Positions 1 to 6,240 of a stretch of 6,448 bases of DNA are shown here, in pieces. A model generated the notes under the pieces. That model worked only from the letters and a program-made list of their open reading frames with translations. It was not told where the DNA came from and did not search any database. Made by a program: the position numbers and the translations under genes. How positions within the stretch are numbered: the first letter of the stretch is position 1; the number at the start of each line of letters is the position of its first letter. The DNA is from Pseudomonadota bacterium (GTDB taxonomy: Bacteria; Bdellovibrionota; Bacteriovoracia; Bacteriovoracales; Bacteriovoracaceae), in contig JAJTIF010000360.1 in the NCBI GenBank assembly GCA_021299675.1, positions 1 to 6,448 on the forward strand, read 5' to 3'.

Positions 1-2636
1 AGCACCAAGGTTCGGACTGGCGGTCGTCCTGCAAGCCCGGAGCGCATGAGCAGCTCGGCTTCTTCACGCGAAAAACCTCCCTTTCTTAGGATCGAAAATT
101 TTTGCCTTAACTCGGACCACGAGTACGTATAAACGGTTTTACTCGCTCCCACTTCATGAGCGCTCTTGAGTGCAAGCGAGAGGCGCTGACTCTCAGCTGC
201 TGAAACATCAGTTCGATTGATTAACTGAAGAGCTTGTGAAAGGCGCTCGCTATCTTCCAGGTTGGCATTTCGCAACACCTCATCGACCGAGAACTCCAGT
301 TTCTGCGGAGCCACAGGAAGCTTATGAGGAACAGGCACAACGACTTCAATGGCTTCGTCGGTTTTTGTGATCACCTTCTGAGGCTGGGTGAGGGGGAGTT
401 CATCTGAAAAATTTATGGCAGCATCAAATTTCCCTGCCAGACCGGAACGGATCAAAAGTTCTGACTGTTTATTCGTAAATCCTGCATCCGTGAGGATGCG
501 ATACTTCTTAGCGATGTCGTTGTACTTGTAGTTAAACACACTGCCGGCGCCTGAGTCATGAGCTTCTAGGATGGCCAGCCGAAGTTTCGTGACGGCTTCT
601 TCGGGCAGACTGGTCGGATTGACTTGGGTGACCTCGAAGGCTTTGCTGATGCGTTCACCCGGCTCAAGCTGCGAGTTCGCGATCACCTGCGGCCGCGTGA
701 AAGTAGGACTCCCTGCCAGCGCGTCGGCACGAGAACTAGAACTCAGGTGCTGCTGGAATGAACTCATGAGTCTTTCGCGATCCGCACCTTCTGGCATCTT
801 CGCGATCGAGTTGCGCAGATCAATCTCGGCTTTGAAGATATCCTCCGGCCCCAGGTGCCTCTGATAGTTACCATAGTTCAATTCCGGATAGAGGTCGTCG
901 AGGAGGCTCGCAAAATCCACCTCTGGCTTCTTCTCGAGATACTCCCTGATCACATCCCCGCGCTTAAGCCGCAGATGAGTAATGAAGCGCTCTTCGGCTT
1001 GCGTGACGAACTGTGAGCCACTGCGCCGAGTGAACTGGGTGACCTTCATTTCAATGTAGGCATCATCAATCGTCGCGAGCGCACGAGCAGCCTCGCCACT
1101 CAGTGTGGGTCGCACTCCACTAAAAAACCGTGCCTTTCCGGCTTGTGCAAAGACCTTGTCGAAAAATCGTTCACCCAATTGGAAGGACTTCACCGCCATG
1201 GGGTTTTCAATCGGATAGAGAATAACTTTAACTGTTGTCCCCAAGGCTTTTTGCCCGAAGGCAATGGCAGGCCCAGCGGGAGTCATCATGGCAAAGGTCC
1301 CACCAGCGCGAGCGACAGATCGCATCGCCGCGAACGAGCCCTTGAATCCTTTAACAATCGGAGTCACAACAAAGCGGCCGATGGCACTCACTCCACGCTT
1401 CATGGCCCTGAGCCCTGCCTGCGTGAAGCGCGAGGAAGCAACTCTTTGAGTAAGTCTAGCGACTGGACGCACGGCCATGCTGGCGAGACGTGATTTCTTG
1501 AGCGCTCGCATGGTGGGTGCGGAAACTCTCACGAGACTCGCCACACGACTGGCACCACTCACACCATACTTCGCCACCGTGACCAGGCCTCCGGTCAGGA
1601 AGGCAGGAATCACCTCTGAAGCAATGACCCCCACCATGGCGCACATGCCGGTGATCATAGCCTTACAACTTGTGCAGCCAAGTCCTTGAGCCGGCTCGAG
1701 GCACTGTGAGAACTGCGGTGTCCCCGACCACTTCTGACAGAACACGCTGTTAGCCAGCCAGTGCTTTAGCGCTGCTACCAATCCTGTCCACATCTTCACC
1801 ATAGTGCCGCGGAAATCATTTTTTAACTGCCGAAAGATGCCCTCTTCTTCTGAGGCTTGAGCGGCTGAGAGTTGTGCGGTGGATGATTTATCTTCTGCAT
1901 CCGTCACCCAGTTCCAGAAACGGCGGGATTGGTTTGCTACTCCCTTTCCAATGGCGGACCCGGCAGACTTTAACAGTCCCCAGGCTCCTTCAAAAAAACT
2001 GAAAACACTTTTTACGAAACCTAAGGCCAGCTGCTTGAGACAGTTATCTTGCGAGCCGCTGCAGCCCTGGGCACGCATGCCTTTAGGAATGAGGGCATTA
2101 GAAAGAGGCCCCGCCATACCGGCTGCGGTGGAGATGAGGACGCAGCTAGCATCACGGCCACACTGGCTCCAGACTTCTTTCTTACGGGCCTCGGTACAGC
2201 TCGCAGCTGCCGTGGCTTTCTGAAAATCCCGTAACTGAGAGGCATTGAAGACCGTATTCTCCTCGGTCTCGCGGCACATGCGCTCCTCATCTTGGATCAT
2301 GAGATTGGAATAGTGGGTTTGGATACTCTCGAGCTTGGCGATGTCTTCTTCAATCTCTTTGACCAGCTTAAAGCAATCGGCGCTGAGAGTGTTGGTCTCA
2401 AACCACTGCTCTTGGTTCTTCGTGCCCTCTGGTGGCAGACAGCTTTCCGCTTTCGCCCTTTTGATTTTTGCTTCGAGCAGACCGCTCAAGCGAGTCACGC
2501 AGTTCGCATTCGGACAGTCCCGCTCCATGTTGAACTTAGGTGCACTCTCCTCAACCGCGGCTGCTTTTTCTATCGGAATGATGAAGCTTGGAAGAGCGAG
2601 AAGAAAACTTAAGAAGAGACTTAGTGCTTTATTCAT
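1..2636 (-). CDS. Large exported Cys-rich protein with repeated C-terminal module, unknown function (3' end outside window)
   Basis: The minus frame is open from the ATG at 2634-2636 to the window edge, giving 878 residues with no stop, so the C-terminus is missing. The start overlaps the stop of the upstream gene as ATGA, which indicates translational coupling. Residues 1-27 form a signal peptide (hydrophobic LSLFLSFLLALPSFII, then EKAAA before VEE). Residues 41-332 hold all 15 cysteines, including a CTSC pair at 321-324, which suits disulfides outside the cytoplasm. Residues 326-355 are hydrophobic and could be a membrane segment. Residues 342-476 lack Asp and Glu but have 21 Lys/Arg. Residues about 510-640 are charged and probably helical. 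Residues 661-737 and 797-872 are two copies of one module, each ending in RSGLAG. I do not recognise a catalytic motif. Its role is unknown; a secreted effector, toxin-like or cell-surface protein would fit, but this is speculation. Confidence 0.85.
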   Translation of the reverse strand, partial: MNKALSLFLSFLLALPSFIIPIEKAAAVEESAPKFNMERDCPNANCVTRLSGLLEAKIKRAKAESCLPPEGTKNQEQWFETNTLSADCFKLVKEIEEDIAKLESIQTHYSNLMIQDEERMCRETEENTVFNASQLRDFQKATAAASCTEARKKEVWSQCGRDASCVLISTAAGMAGPLSNALIPKGMRAQGCSGSQDNCLKQLALGFVKSVFSFFEGAWGLLKSAGSAIGKGVANQSRRFWNWVTDAEDKSSTAQLSAAQASEEEGIFRQLKNDFRGTMVKMWTGLVAALKHWLANSVFCQKWSGTPQFSQCLEPAQGLGCTSCKAMITGMCAMVGVIASEVIPAFLTGGLVTVAKYGVSGASRVASLVRVSAPTMRALKKSRLASMAVRPVARLTQRVASSRFTQAGLRAMKRGVSAIGRFVVTPIVKGFKGSFAAMRSVARAGGTFAMMTPAGPAIAFGQKALGTTVKVILYPIENPMAVKSFQLGERFFDKVFAQAGKARFFSGVRPTLSGEAARALATIDDAYIEMKVTQFTRRSGSQFVTQAEERFITHLRLKRGDVIREYLEKKPEVDFASLLDDLYPELNYGNYQRHLGPEDIFKAEIDLRNSIAKMPEGADRERLMSSFQQHLSSSSRADALAGSPTFTRPQVIANSQLEPGERISKAFEVTQVNPTSLPEEAVTKLRLAILEAHDSGAGSVFNYKYNDIAKKYRILTDAGFTNKQSELLIRSGLAGKFDAAINFSDELPLTQPQKVITKTDEAIEVVVPVPHKLPVAPQKLEFSVDEVLRNANLEDSERLSQALQLINRTDVSAAESQRLSLALKSAHEVGASKTVYTYSWSELRQKFSILRKGGFSREEAELLMRSGLAGRPPVRTLV
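21..248 (-). repeat. Copy B of the ~77-residue module within the large exported protein
   Basis: This codes for residues 797-872, starting ERLSQALQL and ending LLMRSGLAGRP. It is about 60 residues downstream of copy A, separated by a linker rich in Pro, Val and Lys. Because the gene runs off the window, more copies may follow. Confidence 0.75.
426..656 (-). repeat. Copy A of a ~77-residue module within the large exported protein
   Basis: This codes for residues 661-737, starting ERISKAFEV and ending LLIRSGLAGKF. It aligns with copy B (residues 797-872). By hand, about 23 of 52 residues match over the core, including AH, a Tyr, a Lys, IL, GF and ELLxRSGLAG. The predicted make-up is three helices. 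The two copies use different synonymous codons for RSGLAG, so the duplication is old and the protein sequence has been conserved. Confidence 0.75.
2556..2636 (-). other. Signal peptide of the large Cys-rich protein
   Basis: The first 27 residues begin MNKAL, continue with a hydrophobic core to about residue 21, and end in EKAAA before VEE. This is a Sec-type signal with an Ala-X-Ala cleavage site. No lipobox cysteine is seen, so the product is probably released or periplasmic rather than a lipoprotein. The exact cleavage point is inferred. Confidence 0.7.
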
Positions 2637-3172
2637 TTCGCCCCACAGTCCAGCTCACGAACAAGCTGGTGCATAAGGGGAGCATGGCTGTCGTTAATCT
2701 GCAGGCGCAAGGATTTGGCGTACACCAACTGGCCTCGGCAATCGACGTAATAGCTTATTTCAGCGTATTTTTTTTCTTTAAACAGATACTCGAACCCCAC
2801 TTCATGCACTTTGTGTCCGTGCACATTCTTCCAGCTCTTATAAGCGTGGTATTTGAGTGGTTTGGCATCCACTGATTGAGCCCAGTTGTTTTTGAGTTCT
2901 TGATAGCCTTTCGGGTCTTGCCCCATCTCGGCCAGATTCACTTTCACTTCCACCCCGGTGTAAGTGAAGCTGATGTTCGAGCGCTGAGAATTTTCTTGGG
3001 GAGAAAAGTAGATGAAGGGCATGCCGTACATGTCGCGGCCCATCTCCCACTGGCTGAGTTCAGGAATAAATATTTTGCCGTAGTCAGTTTCGAGCTTCTG
3101 TATCACAGGTGCTCCCCAACTCCACGAGCTGAAGAGCATCACCAAACTAATGATTTTTAAACCCCAAACCAT
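2633..3172 (-). CDS. Small exported protein of unknown function (possibly PsbP/DcrB-like fold)
   Basis: It codes for 179 residues. Residues 1-20 look like a Sec signal peptide (hydrophobic from residue 5, ending SWSWG before APV), so the mature protein is probably periplasmic or secreted. The mature part has only two cysteines, C145 and C176, which could form a disulfide. The pattern of short strands, an early conserved-looking Trp (W42), a helix near residues 88-101 and a late strand pair (AEISYYVDCRGQLVYAKSLRL) loosely recalls the PsbP/DcrB fold; this is a low-confidence guess. No catalytic motif is recognised. The gene lies 27 bases after the ogt stop, and its TGA overlaps the ATG of the large Cys-rich gene, so the two exported proteins are probably made together and may interact. 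AGGAG lies only two bases before the ATG (3175-3179), which is unusually close; an in-frame stop blocks any longer start. Confidence 0.85.
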   Translation of the reverse strand: MVWGLKIISLVMLFSSWSWGAPVIQKLETDYGKIFIPELSQWEMGRDMYGMPFIYFSPQENSQRSNISFTYTGVEVKVNLAEMGQDPKGYQELKNNWAQSVDAKPLKYHAYKSWKNVHGHKVHEVGFEYLFKEKKYAEISYYVDCRGQLVYAKSLRLQINDSHAPLMHQLVRELDCGAK

Positions 3173-3199
3173 GACTCCTGATCGGAGAGATCGATGAAT

Positions 3200-3646
3200 T
3201 TATAAAGGATGACCTTCCAGGCGCAGGAGTCTTTTTTTTAAATCCACTCCCCCATTAAAACCGCCCAAGTCAGTCTTTCCGACCACGCGGTGACAGGGAA
3301 TAAACAAAGGAAGTGGATTCTTGCCACAGGCCCCTGCCACGGCCCTCACCGACCTTGGAGAACCGATAGCTTGCGCCAACTCTGAGTAAGTCCTGAGTTC
3401 TCCCCATGGAATCTGGGCTATGGCCCGCCAGACTTTCTGTTGGAAGGTGGTGCCTTCGAGCGGGAAATAAGCTGGTTTCTGCTTGAGGGAGCTGGCCAAT
3501 TTTTCAGTCCAAAAGGGGGATTCTTCCAAAAAAGAGGCTGGCACCTTATCAAAGGAAAGCTGATAGGGAATGTGATTCATCAAGCGTAAAACGTAGGACT
3601 CAGCTCCCCAAGACACCTTAACTTGCTCAATTCTGATTAAATTCAT
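3200..3646 (-). CDS. ogt: Methylated-DNA--protein-cysteine S-methyltransferase (O6-alkylguanine-DNA alkyltransferase)
   Basis: This 148-residue protein would transfer an alkyl group from O6-alkylguanine in DNA to its own cysteine, repairing alkylation damage in the cytoplasm in a single-use reaction. The signature IPCHRVVG is at residues 116-123, with the acceptor Cys at C118 followed by H119. Upstream are FQQKVWRAIAQIPWGELRTY (residues 69-87, with Y87) and RAVAGACGKNP (101-111), which supplies the arginine finger R101 and N110 of the helix-turn-helix. The C-terminal LGGFNGG segment is also present. The family usually has about 160-180 residues; here the N-terminal RNase H-like domain is short, but the catalytic half is complete. 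There is no Ada N-terminal regulatory domain. It is the first gene of a minus-strand operon followed by two exported proteins, an odd pairing. No strong Shine-Dalgarno is seen before the ATG. Confidence 0.95.
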   Translation of the reverse strand: MNLIRIEQVKVSWGAESYVLRLMNHIPYQLSFDKVPASFLEESPFWTEKLASSLKQKPAYFPLEGTTFQQKVWRAIAQIPWGELRTYSELAQAIGSPRSVRAVAGACGKNPLPLFIPCHRVVGKTDLGGFNGGVDLKKRLLRLEGHPL

Positions 3647-3737
3647 AGGGTTATACTCAAGGAAAAATTACCTTCTGACCTATTCTTAACCTATATTCAG
3701 GCGACGTGCGGCCATTTTTTGTCTAGAATACCAAACG
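3647..3737. promoter_or_regulatory. Divergent intergenic region between ogt and the arginase gene
   Basis: These 91 bases must hold promoters for both divergent transcription units. For the plus gene, TATATT at 3692-3697 is the best -10 candidate, without a good -35. For the minus gene no convincing box pair was found. CCTAT occurs twice in direct orientation at 3679-3683 and 3690-3694, 11 bases apart (one helical turn), within a longer imperfect repeat (TTCTGACCTAT, then TTCTTAACCTAT sharing one T). This could be a tandem regulator site. Neither start codon has a strong Shine-Dalgarno. Confidence 0.4.
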
Positions 3738-4658
3738 ATGACAAAAAGTCTTTATCTAGGTGTGCCTTTTAATTCTGGTCAACCCCACGTCGGAACCGCC
3801 AAGGCGCCCCAACTATTCAGAGAAGTGAACAAGGACATGTTCTCTTTTCAAAATTGGACAGACCTCGGTCTGGTTCACACCCCCAGCTACGGCGGCCGTG
3901 AGGCGGCGATCGAGCACGCATTTGCATTATCTGAATTCATTAAAAATCTTAAAATCAAAAATAGTTTCCTCTCCATCGTTGGTGGAGACCATGGTCAAGC
4001 CCTGGGCACACTCCACGGACTCCTCACTCACTACCCGCAATTGATTGTGGTTTGGATTGATGCCCATGCCGACGCGAACACTCCGACCTCATCGCCCTCA
4101 GGCAACATGCACGGCATGCCGCTTTCCTGGCTTATGGGTTCGAAAGACGGGGCTCCCTGGTGGATCGAAAAAACACTGAAGCCCAAGAATCTTCTCTATA
4201 TTGGTGTGAGAGACATGGACCCCTACGAGAAGATGCTGATCGAAGAACTTGATATCCCTTTTATTTCTCCACAAGAGGCCATGGGTCCGGGGCTCGATCA
4301 CTTGATCAAAAAGCATCTCACCAAAATGGATCCGACTGGAAAGATCCCCGTACACATCAGCTTTGATGTCGATGCGCTTGATAGCGAAAGTATTGAGTGC
4401 ACTGGCACACGCGTGAGCGGCGGAATTGATCGCGCCTGCGTAGAAGATATTTTTAAAACACTCAAGGACACGCGCAAGATTGTGTCCACTGAGATTGTCG
4501 AAATCAATCCAGACCTGGGGCAACTCAGCGAAGCCCGCGACCTATGCCGCTGGTCCAAAGAGCTCTTAGAGATTGTGAGACCTCAAAAACAAAACCCCTG
4601 GCTCTATGCTGCTCGAAAGATTGACGAGAAGATCTTTCACCGTCCCCGCGCCTTTTAG
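3738..4658 (+). CDS. rocF: Arginase-family ureohydrolase, probable arginase
   Basis: This 306-residue protein matches the usual arginase length of about 300. It would hydrolyse L-arginine to ornithine and urea using a binuclear manganese centre. All six metal ligands are visible: H85 in VGGDHG, D108, H110 and D112 in WIDAHAD, and D210 and D212 in SFDVDALD. Substrate-loop features favour arginase over agmatinase: DANTP (112-116), SPSGNMHGMP (119-128, with the proton-shuttle-type H125), VRDMDP (157-162) and the late E255 in EIVEINPDLG. Oddities are Gly after GGDH instead of the common Ser, and DSESIECTGT instead of the usual DP...TGTP after the last ligands, but T224 is kept. It is monocistronic, with ogt divergent upstream and the collagen-like gene 114 bases downstream, and no other arginine genes are nearby. 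Another ureohydrolase specificity cannot be excluded. Confidence 0.9.
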   Translation: MTKSLYLGVPFNSGQPHVGTAKAPQLFREVNKDMFSFQNWTDLGLVHTPSYGGREAAIEHAFALSEFIKNLKIKNSFLSIVGGDHGQALGTLHGLLTHYPQLIVVWIDAHADANTPTSSPSGNMHGMPLSWLMGSKDGAPWWIEKTLKPKNLLYIGVRDMDPYEKMLIEELDIPFISPQEAMGPGLDHLIKKHLTKMDPTGKIPVHISFDVDALDSESIECTGTRVSGGIDRACVEDIFKTLKDTRKIVSTEIVEINPDLGQLSEARDLCRWSKELLEIVRPQKQNPWLYAARKIDEKIFHRPRAF

Positions 4659-4772
4659 TTGGCACTTTTCGGTCTTTTGCCACCTCCTACTCCCTATCTA
4701 AAACTTTAACTCCTTGAATTTTGATTGTTCCCTGTAAGGCCTTAGACTTATCCATTAACTAAGGATCCGTAT
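4659..4772. promoter_or_regulatory. Intergenic region with possible promoter for the collagen-like gene
   Basis: This 114-base gap is pyrimidine-rich. After the arginase stop I see only a weak GGCA/TGCC pairing (4661-4664 with 4678-4681), not a convincing intrinsic terminator. A possible sigma70-type promoter is TTGATT (4721-4726), then 16 bases, then TAGACT (4743-4748); the match is modest. A perfect 10-base palindrome, TAAGGCCTTA, lies at 4735-4744 and overlaps this -10, so it could be an operator. Confidence 0.3.
4740..4765 (+). promoter_or_regulatory. Shine-Dalgarno of the collagen-like gene inside an inverted repeat
   Basis: AAGGA at 4761-4765 lies seven bases before the ATG at 4773, a good ribosome binding site that fixes this start. 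CCTTAG (4740-4745) is the exact reverse complement of CTAAGG (4759-4764), with a 13-base loop. If the transcript begins upstream of 4740, this stem could hide the binding site. If the promoter proposed nearby is correct, the transcript would start too late to form it. Confidence 0.45.
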
Positions 4773-6227
4773 ATGGAACGAAGACTCATTTTCGGTTCTG
4801 TGGTGATAAGTTTTCTCATCGCTCAAACCTCCCTGGCCCATGGGCCATGGGAATCCACTATCAAAGGTGTGAAATTGGGGCATGCAAAGTCTCAAAGCTC
4901 TCACATCTCGCTCACAGCTCACCGTCATCCACGTCAAGCTTCACAGTCCCAGGCTTTTCCTTTTAACGGCGTGGTGCGAGTCCCTAGTGAGGTGAACCTA
5001 TCGTTGGGTGGAAAACTTTTCGGTCAAGGTGCCGTCATTCATTTCGGAGAGGGTCGCGTGCGATGCTTCTACACCAAACGATCGGGCCTCAAGTTTAAAC
5101 TGAACAATTGTAGCGACGGCGCCCGCAGTGGCGATGAGATGCGAGTTGATGGTCATCTTTATCTGGAACTGCTTCCCGTACTCGTGAGCTCTAAAGCTCA
5201 GGTGAACATCGAAGTGCTCGACCGTGATGATGAAGTCTACGGTCTTCTCTTTCCGCAATTAAATGCGCAAGAGAATCAAGTGCTGGGCTTCAACGGCAAA
5301 GCCTGGGTCCCCATGAATGTGAGTGACCTCGTGACCGGTGGAGTGGGTGAACCAGGACCACAAGGTGAAATGGGTCCACAAGGTCCTGCGGGTGCACAAG
5401 GTCCTCAAGGTGAACCGGGAGTGCCAGGAGTCGCGGGAGCAAAAGGCGACAAAGGTGATAAAGGTGACGAGGGTCCTGCGGGAATGAATGGCTCGATCGG
5501 AGCCACAGGCCCTATGGGTCCCGCCGGTGCGCAAGGGCCACAGGGTATTCCTGGAGTGCAAGGTCCTGCAGGTTCCAATGGAGCCGCCGGTGCTATCGGG
5601 CCTCAGGGACCACAAGGCGTGAAAGGTGATAAAGGTGATCCTGGGTTGATCGGGCCACAAGGTCCTAAAGGTGACGACGCTGTCGTGAACACCGGCTACG
5701 GACCAGGGCAGATTCCAGTCTTAGATACAAACGGAAAACTTCCTCAGAGTGTGTTGCCGGAGAGCTCTGGTAGCGGCTCAAGAGTGAAGATTGCTTACGT
5801 GAAAGATGTGAAGGCCAGTGGAGTCAACGGAGGTACTTGTAATACCTCCTGGCAAACACGGTCGCTTAACGATGTTTCAGGAGATAGTGGTGTGGTGAGT
5901 GTGAGTAACAGCATCATCACTCTTTCACCAGGGACCTATCACATCGATGCACAGGTGCCAGGCTATTTTGCAGGCGTGCACATGGCAAAACTGGTGAACG
6001 CAGTCACCGGTGTGGAAGTGAGCTGGGGCACCAACGCCCACTCTCACCCTTCAGCAGGATCCCTCACTCACTCGGTGATTCAATCGAAGATTACAGTGAG
6101 CGAGTCGCTCAGCCTCGTGATCCAACACCGCTGCGCGATTGAAAGACTGAACCAAGGCTTCGGTCTCGCCAATGGTTTCGGTGGACCAGAAGTCTACACG
6201 ACTGTGAAGATCGAAAAGGTCGACTAA
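4773..6227 (+). CDS. Exported collagen-like fibre protein with phage-tail-fibre-type C-terminal domain
   Basis: This 484-residue protein is probably a trimeric surface or secreted fibre. Residues 1-22 are a signal peptide (hydrophobic core, ending SLA before HG). Residues about 65-155 form a beta-rich globular domain with a probable disulfide between C98 and C113 (RCFY and NNCSDG). Residues 170-186 (VLGFNGKAWVP and following) resemble a motif common before collagen or fibre shafts. Residues 189-302 are 38 uninterrupted Gly-X-Y triplets with clustered KGD triplets, typical of bacterial collagens that stabilise the triple helix without hydroxyproline. GQIPVLDTNGKLPQSVLPE (312-330) is a linker. 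Residues 338-484 form a beta-rich C-terminal domain (GGTCNTSW, TRSLN, GTYHIDA, IQHRC, EVYTTVKI), which I recall from phage tail fibres and bacterial collagen-like proteins. No cell-wall or lipid anchor is seen. The gene has its own good ribosome binding site, and another exported-protein gene follows after 42 bases. Confidence 0.9.
   Translation: MERRLIFGSVVISFLIAQTSLAHGPWESTIKGVKLGHAKSQSSHISLTAHRHPRQASQSQAFPFNGVVRVPSEVNLSLGGKLFGQGAVIHFGEGRVRCFYTKRSGLKFKLNNCSDGARSGDEMRVDGHLYLELLPVLVSSKAQVNIEVLDRDDEVYGLLFPQLNAQENQVLGFNGKAWVPMNVSDLVTGGVGEPGPQGEMGPQGPAGAQGPQGEPGVPGVAGAKGDKGDKGDEGPAGMNGSIGATGPMGPAGAQGPQGIPGVQGPAGSNGAAGAIGPQGPQGVKGDKGDPGLIGPQGPKGDDAVVNTGYGPGQIPVLDTNGKLPQSVLPESSGSGSRVKIAYVKDVKASGVNGGTCNTSWQTRSLNDVSGDSGVVSVSNSIITLSPGTYHIDAQVPGYFAGVHMAKLVNAVTGVEVSWGTNAHSHPSAGSLTHSVIQSKITVSESLSLVIQHRCAIERLNQGFGLANGFGGPEVYTTVKIEKVD
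5337..5678 (+). repeat. Collagen triple-helix coding region, 38 Gly-X-Y triplets
   Basis: From residue 189 to 302 every third residue is Gly without a break. A sub-repeat GPAGAQGPQG(E/I)PGV occurs at residues 204-217 and 249-262, 45 residues apart, but the codons differ synonymously, so this is not a recent DNA duplication. KGD clusters lie at residues 224-232 and 284-289. The minus-strand reading frame opposite this stretch is only a by-product of the repeat. Confidence 0.95.
5784..6224 (+). other. C-terminal fibre-tip domain of the collagen-like protein
   Basis: It covers residues 338-484. The order of motifs (KDVKASG, GGT, W-TR-LN, SGDSG-VS, LSPGTYHIDA, P-Y-H-L-N, GT, IQHRC, GFG-FG-EVYT-V-I-K) matches a domain I remember at the end of many phage tail fibres and some bacterial collagen-like proteins. 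It is probably a trimeric jelly-roll that nucleates the triple helix and binds a ligand. C356 and C454 are the only cysteines. The family assignment is from memory, not from a search. Confidence 0.6.
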
Positions 6228-6240
6228 ATTAGCACTGGTC

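Noticed and set aside
571..864. Plus-strand open frame of 97 codons
   Set aside because: It lies wholly opposite the continuous 878-codon minus-strand gene and has no recognisable domain; it is a shadow frame.
1143..2676. Several overlapping plus- and minus-strand frames of 60-120 codons
   Set aside because: All lie wholly or mostly opposite or within the large minus-strand gene, mutually overlap, and have low-complexity or unlikely protein content.
2876..3160. Plus-strand frame of 94 codons opposite the small exported protein
   Set aside because: The minus-strand gene there has a signal peptide, ATGA coupling and sensible composition; this frame is its shadow.
3653..3658. TATAAC as a -10 box for a leaderless ogt transcript
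   Set aside because: No matching -35 hexamer at suitable spacing; the position near the start codon may be chance.
4098..4558. Minus-strand frames opposite the arginase gene
   Set aside because: The plus strand encodes a full arginase with all metal ligands; the minus frames show no domain.
4659..4684. Possible intrinsic terminator after the arginase gene
   Set aside because: Only a four-base GGCA/TGCC pairing with a 13-base loop and no following T-run; too weak.
5259..5660. Minus-strand frame of 133 codons rich in Thr, Arg and Trp
   Set aside because: It is the antisense of the Gly-X-Y repeat, whose codon periodicity keeps the opposite frame open.
5337..5678. Possible CRISPR or tandem DNA repeat
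   Set aside because: The periodicity is three codons and due to collagen triplets; repeat copies differ at synonymous positions and no uniform spacers exist.
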